Below, in pieces: positions 59,801 through 64,000 of a stretch of DNA of 64,000 nt; position 1 is the stretch's first letter; every line of letters starts with the position of its first letter. The stretch spans positions 95,060,412 to 95,124,411 of the forward strand of contig CM043963.1 of NCBI GenBank assembly GCA_014529385.2, written 5' to 3'. Origin of the DNA: Adiantum capillus-veneris (lineage: Eukaryota > Streptophyta > Polypodiopsida > Polypodiales > Pteridaceae). Position numbers and translations under genes: made by a program. The notes under the pieces are model-generated. The model was not told the origin of the DNA and searched no databases. It was given only the letters and a program-made list of their open reading frames with translations.

Positions 59801-60364
59801 AGAAGCAGATCAGTTTTGGTTTTTCCTGAATCAACATTTTCAGGGAAATCAATTGATTTGGCATGCGGAGTCTAAATCAGGTCTTCAAGTGTTGCATCTA
59901 CATGCAAAGATATTAGATGTGTTCAAGAGACAGTTTCTAATGGTTGTAAAGTTTACATCCTACCTTGAATCTTTGTTCATTCTTCTCGAAGGGAAAACTG
60001 ACCCTTAACCTGAACCTGAACCTGACCCTGAACCTAAACCTAAACCTGCTACTACTGAATTTGGATATTCACTTGAATATGAAAATGGGCCTAAAGACCT
60101 GAAATCACTTGAAGAAGAGGAGATTTTTCTACTTTGTAGAAGGTATCTCAATTCAATAAATGTGGAGAAAATGAAGACTGAAGTGATGGAGTACATGAAG
60201 GGAGTTTGGGAGAAAATGAAAGTCATGGTGTATGATGTGGTGACTAAACCATATCAGATGTTTGTAGAGGAGGAGATGAAGGAGGAAAACTTGTTTATGG
60301 AGAAGCAGAATGCTGAACTGAAGCAGCAGTATACTGACCTAAAGGAGCAGTTTGAGGACTTGAA
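56820..60364 (+). pseudogene. Element H ORF: zinc knuckle plus long coiled coil, seven in-frame stops
   Basis: From ATG 56,820 one frame runs to 60,364. Stops are TAG at 57,717, 58,155, 59,175, 59,475, 59,616 and 59,652, and TAA at 60,006; the frame never shifts. The N-terminus has a C-x2-C-x4-H-x4-C knuckle, CAICQKDGHCAKQC (56,844-56,885), then another Cys cluster (CKPCQKEDVCVKYC). A Glu/Lys-rich region, KPEVSKPEFEF-type repeats, heptad-rich coiled coils and EYLQ/EHMQ repeats (58,820-58,960) follow. A Pro-Glu hexamer repeat lies at 60,009-60,050 and a final coiled coil at the end. The knuckle suggests an RNA-binding gag-like protein; capsid similarity is not evident. Confidence 0.7.
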
Positions 60365-60685
60365 TGTAAAGAAAGAGAATGCAAGAGAGCTAAACAAGAC
60401 AAGCACAAAGCACATAGAGATGGAAATATTCTTCTTCTTCTTTAAGAAAAGAGAGTACAAAATGACTAAGTGCTAAAACTGAAAAGTAGCACATATGTAC
60501 ATGCGGTCACTAAGTGTGAACTCACTAGAAGCGTACTAGGCTGGCACTATAAGTGTAGTACAGCTGTAGAATCATTGGCAGAGGTCCTCCATGTTGGTCA
60601 CCTAACGTGCCAGTGAGTAAATGTCGTAAGCGGCCAAGACCCGTAGTGGATGTCAGCTCAAGATGTAGAGCTCGACATCTCAACA
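60365..60685 (-). repeat. 3' LTR of the copia element
   Basis: 321 bp. In the minus direction it starts TGTTGAGATGTCGAGC at 60,685 after GAGGGGGAG and ends TTTCTTTACA at 60,365. The left end is placed where the H coding sequence, known from 55,199-55,260, is interrupted after FEDLN. The expected target duplication partner lies outside the window. Confidence 0.8.
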
Positions 60686-61221
60686 CTCCCCCTCGAGCTC
60701 TGCATGTCACAGAGTCCAAGCATAGTCCGCAAACGTCGAAGCTTCTCAGCTCCGAGGGCCTTGTTAAAGATATCTGCTATCTGCTCCTCTGTGCTGATGT
60801 AGACCAAGTCGATGTCGCCCGCCAACACTCGCTCTCGAACGTAGTGGCAATGGACCTCTATGTGCTTGGTCCTGGCATGGAACACTGGGTTCCTAGACAA
60901 CTGCATGCTGCTGAGGTTGTCACAATGGATGAAAATCTGCTGGTCCACCTGCACTCCCAAGTCCTCAAGTAATGTGCGTAGCCAAGTTGCCTCGCACGCC
61001 GCAACTGCTGCACCTCTGTACTCGGCCTCTGTGCTCGATAAAGCAACCGTAGGCTGCTTTTTGTTGCTCCAAGTAACAACAGCACTCCCAAAAGAGAACA
61101 TGAAGCCACTCGTAGATCTCCTATCAACAATGCTACCTGCCCAATCTGCATCTGTATACCCATACAATGCTAATGGCGCATCTGCTGCATAGAACAATGC
61201 GTAGTCAAGAGTCCCTTGCAC
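60658..61221 (-). pseudogene. Copia RNase H domain and pol C-terminus
   Basis: 187 open codons with LYGYTDADWAGSIVDRRSTS (first RNase H acidic residues and the copia GYSDADWAG motif), VALSSTEAEYRGAA (catalytic Glu), IHCDNLSSMQLSRNPVFHAR and KHIEVHCHYVRERV. This is the canonical copia RNase H order and length. It is separated from reverse transcriptase by the stop at about 61,236. Confidence 0.95.
60686..60694 (-). other. Polypurine tract of the copia element
   Basis: GAGGGGGAG on the minus strand directly before TGTTGAG; the pol frame runs through it and stops inside the LTR at 60,658. Confidence 0.85.
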
Positions 61222-61236
61222 ATGCCGAAGTGTGCA

Positions 61237-62620
61237 TCATACTCCATCCAAATGTGGCTTTCGCGGAAGCTGCATGAACTGACTCTCCAAGCCTACAGTG
61301 TAGCTCAAGTCTGGCCTCGTGATAGTCAAGTAGATTAGACTACCCACAATGTTCCCGTACATATTGACATCCTCAACAACATCACCCTTCTCTACACTCA
61401 GCTTTGCATTCACATCCAAGGGAATAGAAATTGGATTACAATTAGCCATACCATACTTTGACAACATGTCCAAAGCATATTGTCTCTGTGATAGCCATCA
61501 CCCTCTGGAGTCCTGATCACCTGAGTGCCAAGAACATAGCACTACTCGCCCAAATATTCATTTCAAACTCCTATTTGAGAAGACCCTTCACATGGTCAAT
61601 CTCCATAGCATTGTCACCCACAATAATAAGGTCATCTACATATATGGTAATGACCACAATCCCCACATCACTCTCACGTACATAGAGTGAATGATCAACA
61701 TGAGCTCTCCTAAACCCAATACTGACAAGATACTTGGCAATCCTATCATACCATGCTCTAGAGTCCTGCTTCAAACCATACAAAGCTTTGAGAAGTCTTC
61801 ATACATAATCTGGGTAACCTGGATCGACATAACCATGTGGCTGATCCATATACACTTCCTCTTGTAACTCACCATTCAAGAAGGCATTCTTTACATCCAT
61901 TTGATGCATAATCCATCCTCTAGATGCAACCACTTCTATGATAACTCTCATAGTCATCATCTTTGCCACTGGAGCAAAGGTCTCCTCATAGTCTATGCCA
62001 TACGTCTGTGCATAGCCCTTTGCGACCAGCCTTGCCTTGTGACGCTCAATGTTACCATCAGCCTTATGCTTGGTTTTATACACCCATTTACAGCCAATAG
62101 CTTTCTTGCCACTTGGCAATGACACCAACTCCCATGTGTCGTTTGCTTCCAATGCAGCCACCTCTCCATTCATTGCATCATCCCAATGCACATTTCCAAC
62201 TGCATCCTCAAAACATGTGGGATCCACATCCTGTATCACCTTAGCCATGTAGTCTTGGTGATGTGCTAGATACCCATCATAAGTCAATTTCTGAACTGGA
62301 TTTCTGACTCTGTTACATCTGCGCGGTCCTGGGTCACTCCTTTGCCCTCTAGCATCTTCTTCTACTTTCCTTACACCAGGTGTCCTGACAGCCGGAATTC
62401 CAAATTCCTCATCAAGACTTTGTTCAGAACCATCTGAATCCATGTCTACATGTGAAAAACCTGATGATGCATCAGCCATAAAGGGAGGTTCATCAACCTT
62501 TTCCTTTCCTTTTCGTGATACATTCCCTGTACCTGCTAGTGGAGTAACCTGCGTACGTAGTCTACCATTCCATGTCTTCTCAACAGAGCCACGATAAGAG
62601 GACTCTTGTGGTCCACTCAA
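61237..62620 (-). pseudogene. Copia reverse transcriptase
   Basis: 62,620-61,799 is open and carries NDTWELVSLPSGKKAIGCKW, RHKARLVAKGYAQTYGIDY, then FAPVAKM and MDVKNAFLNGELQEEVYM (first catalytic Asp). A TGA at 61,799 (usual residue Cys) interrupts. 61,783-61,571 continues with MYGLKQDSRAWYDRI (usually LYGLKQ) and the active-site YVDDLI at about 61,642-61,625. 61,473-61,237 holds the thumb/connection with GSLIYLTITRPDLSYTVG. A frame slip near 61,500 distorts the FEM..LG segment. It polymerises the element's cDNA. Confidence 0.93.
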
Positions 62621-62745
62621 AACCTGTACTGTGGCCTCACATTTTGTACAACCACATCATCTTTTACATCAGCCCCAATAGTGCCATGTGCATTACTGTA
62701 CAAGCTGCTCATCTCATCAAAGACTACATCTCTGCTCACTCGTAA

Positions 62746-63480
62746 TTATCGTGTAGTAGGATTGTCGCACCTGTACCCCTTTTGTTCAAGGGAATATCCC
62801 ACAAGAATACATTTCTCTGCTTTAGGATCCAATTTCCTATGCAACTCATCTGGTACATGCACGTAAGCTATGCATCCAAACACTTTCAAGTGTGCCAAAT
62901 CAGGTTTTGTACCTGTAAACTTTTCCTCGGGTGTTACATCATGCACCGCAGCTGTAGGTGTCCTGCTCATAATGTACACAGCTGTATTTACAACTTCAGC
63001 CCAAAAATGATGAGGCATGTTCTTCTCATTCATCAATGCACGTTCAACCTCTGCAATGTGCCTGTTTCTCCTTTCTGTGACCCCATTCTGTTGTGGAGTA
63101 TATTTGCATGTAAACTGCCTGCGTATACCATGCATTCACAGAAAATCTGAAAAATCATTGGAGAAGTACTCTCCCCCTCCATCTGACCTCAATGTCTTGA
63201 TTTGCATATCTATCTCCTTCTCAATCATGACTTTGAAGTCATCAATGAAAGAGACATAATACCTGCAACCATGTATACTTGCAGTATCGGTTGGACCCCA
63301 AACATCTGTGTGCACCACCTCAAGTGGCTTTTTACATACATTGCGCTCATGTGGAAATGAGCCCTTTGACTGTTTTCCAAACTAGCTTGCAGCACACACT
63401 TTATGCATACCATCCACCTTGAATTTGGGCAAACCTTTTACAATCTGTTTTGATTGCATGCTGCGCAATCTCTACTCATT
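62746..63480 (-). pseudogene. Copia integrase
   Basis: The zinc-binding end is visible in GMHKVCAAS near 63,400, followed by VHTDVWGPTDTASIHGCRYY (first Asp), LRSDGGGEYFSNDF (second Asp) and YTPQQNGVTERRNRHI (catalytic Glu), then FWAEVVNTAVYIMSRTP and FGCIAYVHVP. All three catalytic residues are present. Stops near 63,380 and at 63,136 break the frame, and the segment between the first two Asp residues is shorter than usual, suggesting an internal deletion near 63,240. Confidence 0.92.
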
Positions 63481-63672
63481 GACATGGCCAATGCATTTGT
63501 GCCAAATGTCAACATTAGCCACAACACCTGTGCCCTGTGCAAATAATGCAGCTTTTACCTCAGGCATGTCTACATTCATTGTAAACATTCTGCCCACACA
63601 TTTGCCCTCTGTGATCAGTTTACAGCCATTCTGGAAATCTTCTACATAACAACCATTTGGATTGAAGCGAAC

Positions 63673-63984
63673 CTACAAACCCTGCTCAACCATTTGTCCA
63701 ACAAAAACAAGATTCTTTGTAATGTTTGGGACATGAAGTACATCTGCTAAGTACTTTGATTTCCCACTCTTCGTATTTAGAGGTATGTCCCCTACATGAG
63801 AAATGGGGTGAGCTGTGTCATATCCTTTTTGCACATAGCCTGACACATCTGGTTTGCGCATATCTCTAAACCACTCTCCACGAGACGTCATGTGATTAGA
63901 GGCACCTAAATCCACATACCAAACATCATCTTGGGTGGAATTCTTTGCAGTCATTGTATTCATTACATGCTGGATAACAAACAT
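63673..63984 (-). pseudogene. Copia protease and linker
   Basis: WYVDLGASNHMTSRGEWF (Asp codon at about 63,912) is the copia aspartic protease site, DSGAS in active elements, here DLGAS. LADVLHVPNITKNLVFVGQM follows, the conserved segment before the GAG-pre-integrase region. Breaks between 63,480 and 63,672 separate it from the integrase. Confidence 0.92.
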
Positions 63985-64000
63985 GCGCTCGTTTTTGCTG

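Larger units (their letters stand above)
55705..60364 (+). mobile_element. Element H: LTR retrotransposon with a long zinc-knuckle/coiled-coil ORF
   Basis: 5' LTR, primer site, a 590-bp leader, then a single frame of about 1,180 codons that is cut by the copia insertion at 60,365. No protease D-[ST]-G, YxDD, RNase H or integrase motif was seen in 3.5 kb, so this is another gag-type element lacking pol. The 3' half and LTR would lie beyond the copia element, outside the window; the fragment at 55,199-55,704 shows what that end looks like. Confidence 0.75.
60365..64000 (-). mobile_element. Ty1/copia retrotransposon, 3' part, running off the window
   Basis: Minus-strand pol in copia order, protease, integrase, reverse transcriptase, RNase H, followed by purine tract and LTR. 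The gag and 5' LTR lie beyond 64,000. It is inserted in the ORF of element H. Stops and frame breaks near 61,230, 61,500, 61,800, 62,640-62,745 and 63,320-63,660 show it is decayed, but long stretches are open, so it is fairly young. Confidence 0.93.

Noticed and set aside
56820-60364. Nuclear stop-codon reassignment (TAG read as Gln)
   Set aside because: Neighbouring elements and the expansin relic also end genuine ORFs at TAG, and methylation decay explains the pattern with fewer assumptions.

Overview
This is a repeat-dominated nuclear window from a land plant. The evidence is a complete-length but broken alpha-expansin gene that keeps its intron, a fragment of a plant-type p68/RH20-like DEAD-box helicase, short GT-AG introns, Ty1/copia and Ty3/gypsy elements (one with a primer site complementary to plant tRNA-Asp), and long CT/CA and AT microsatellites. 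The very low density of intact host genes suits a large genome such as a fern, lycophyte or gymnosperm; the species cannot be fixed from the sequence. No intact host gene was recognised.

Layout. 0.1-1.4 kb: a small terminal-inverted-repeat (TIR) element holding a 0.7-kb hairpin. 1.4-7.5 kb: unrecognised sequence with microsatellites and small duplications. 7.5-10 kb: 3' end of a gypsy element (C). 10.6-11.5 kb: expansin pseudogene. 11.7-31.96 kb: a three-deep nest. A second, inverted C copy (C', LTR at 11.7-12.5 kb, RNase H/integrase at 30.4-31.96 kb) is split by element B (12.55-30.39 kb, 2-kb LTRs, gag-like interior). B is itself split inside its ORF by element A (15.89-27.45 kb, two 1,070-bp LTRs, tRNA-Asp primer site, 299-bp tandem leader repeats, gag and protease but no reverse transcriptase).

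31.96-39.82 kb: element D, the most unusual object here. It has 32-bp TIRs (31/32 identical) and four genes in alternating orientation. One gene encodes a histone H3-like protein with an H3-like N-terminal tail, followed in the same frame, after one stop codon, by a Ulp1-type (SUMO protease-like) cysteine protease. None of the four is a recognisable transposase. 39.8-42.6 kb: two gypsy 3' termini around a helicase pseudogene. 43.9-49.86 kb: element F, gag plus protease without reverse transcriptase, with a perfect 5-bp target duplication. 49.9-53.2 kb: exon-like remnants of an unrecognised multi-exon gene. 53.6-54.1 kb: gypsy integrase relic. 55.2-60.36 kb: element H, a long zinc-knuckle/coiled-coil ORF broken by seven in-frame stops and no frameshift. 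60.36-64.0 kb: a Ty1/copia element on the minus strand, inserted into H and running off the window.

How it fits together. Four different LTR elements (A, B, F, H) keep gag-like coding but show no reverse transcriptase or integrase, so they probably depended on partners such as C or the copia element. Premature stops in many of these ORFs are of the kind produced by C-to-T change at CAG, CAA and CGA codons, as expected for methylated, silenced plant transposons. The hairpin element at the left end has termini related to D and looks like a non-autonomous relative.
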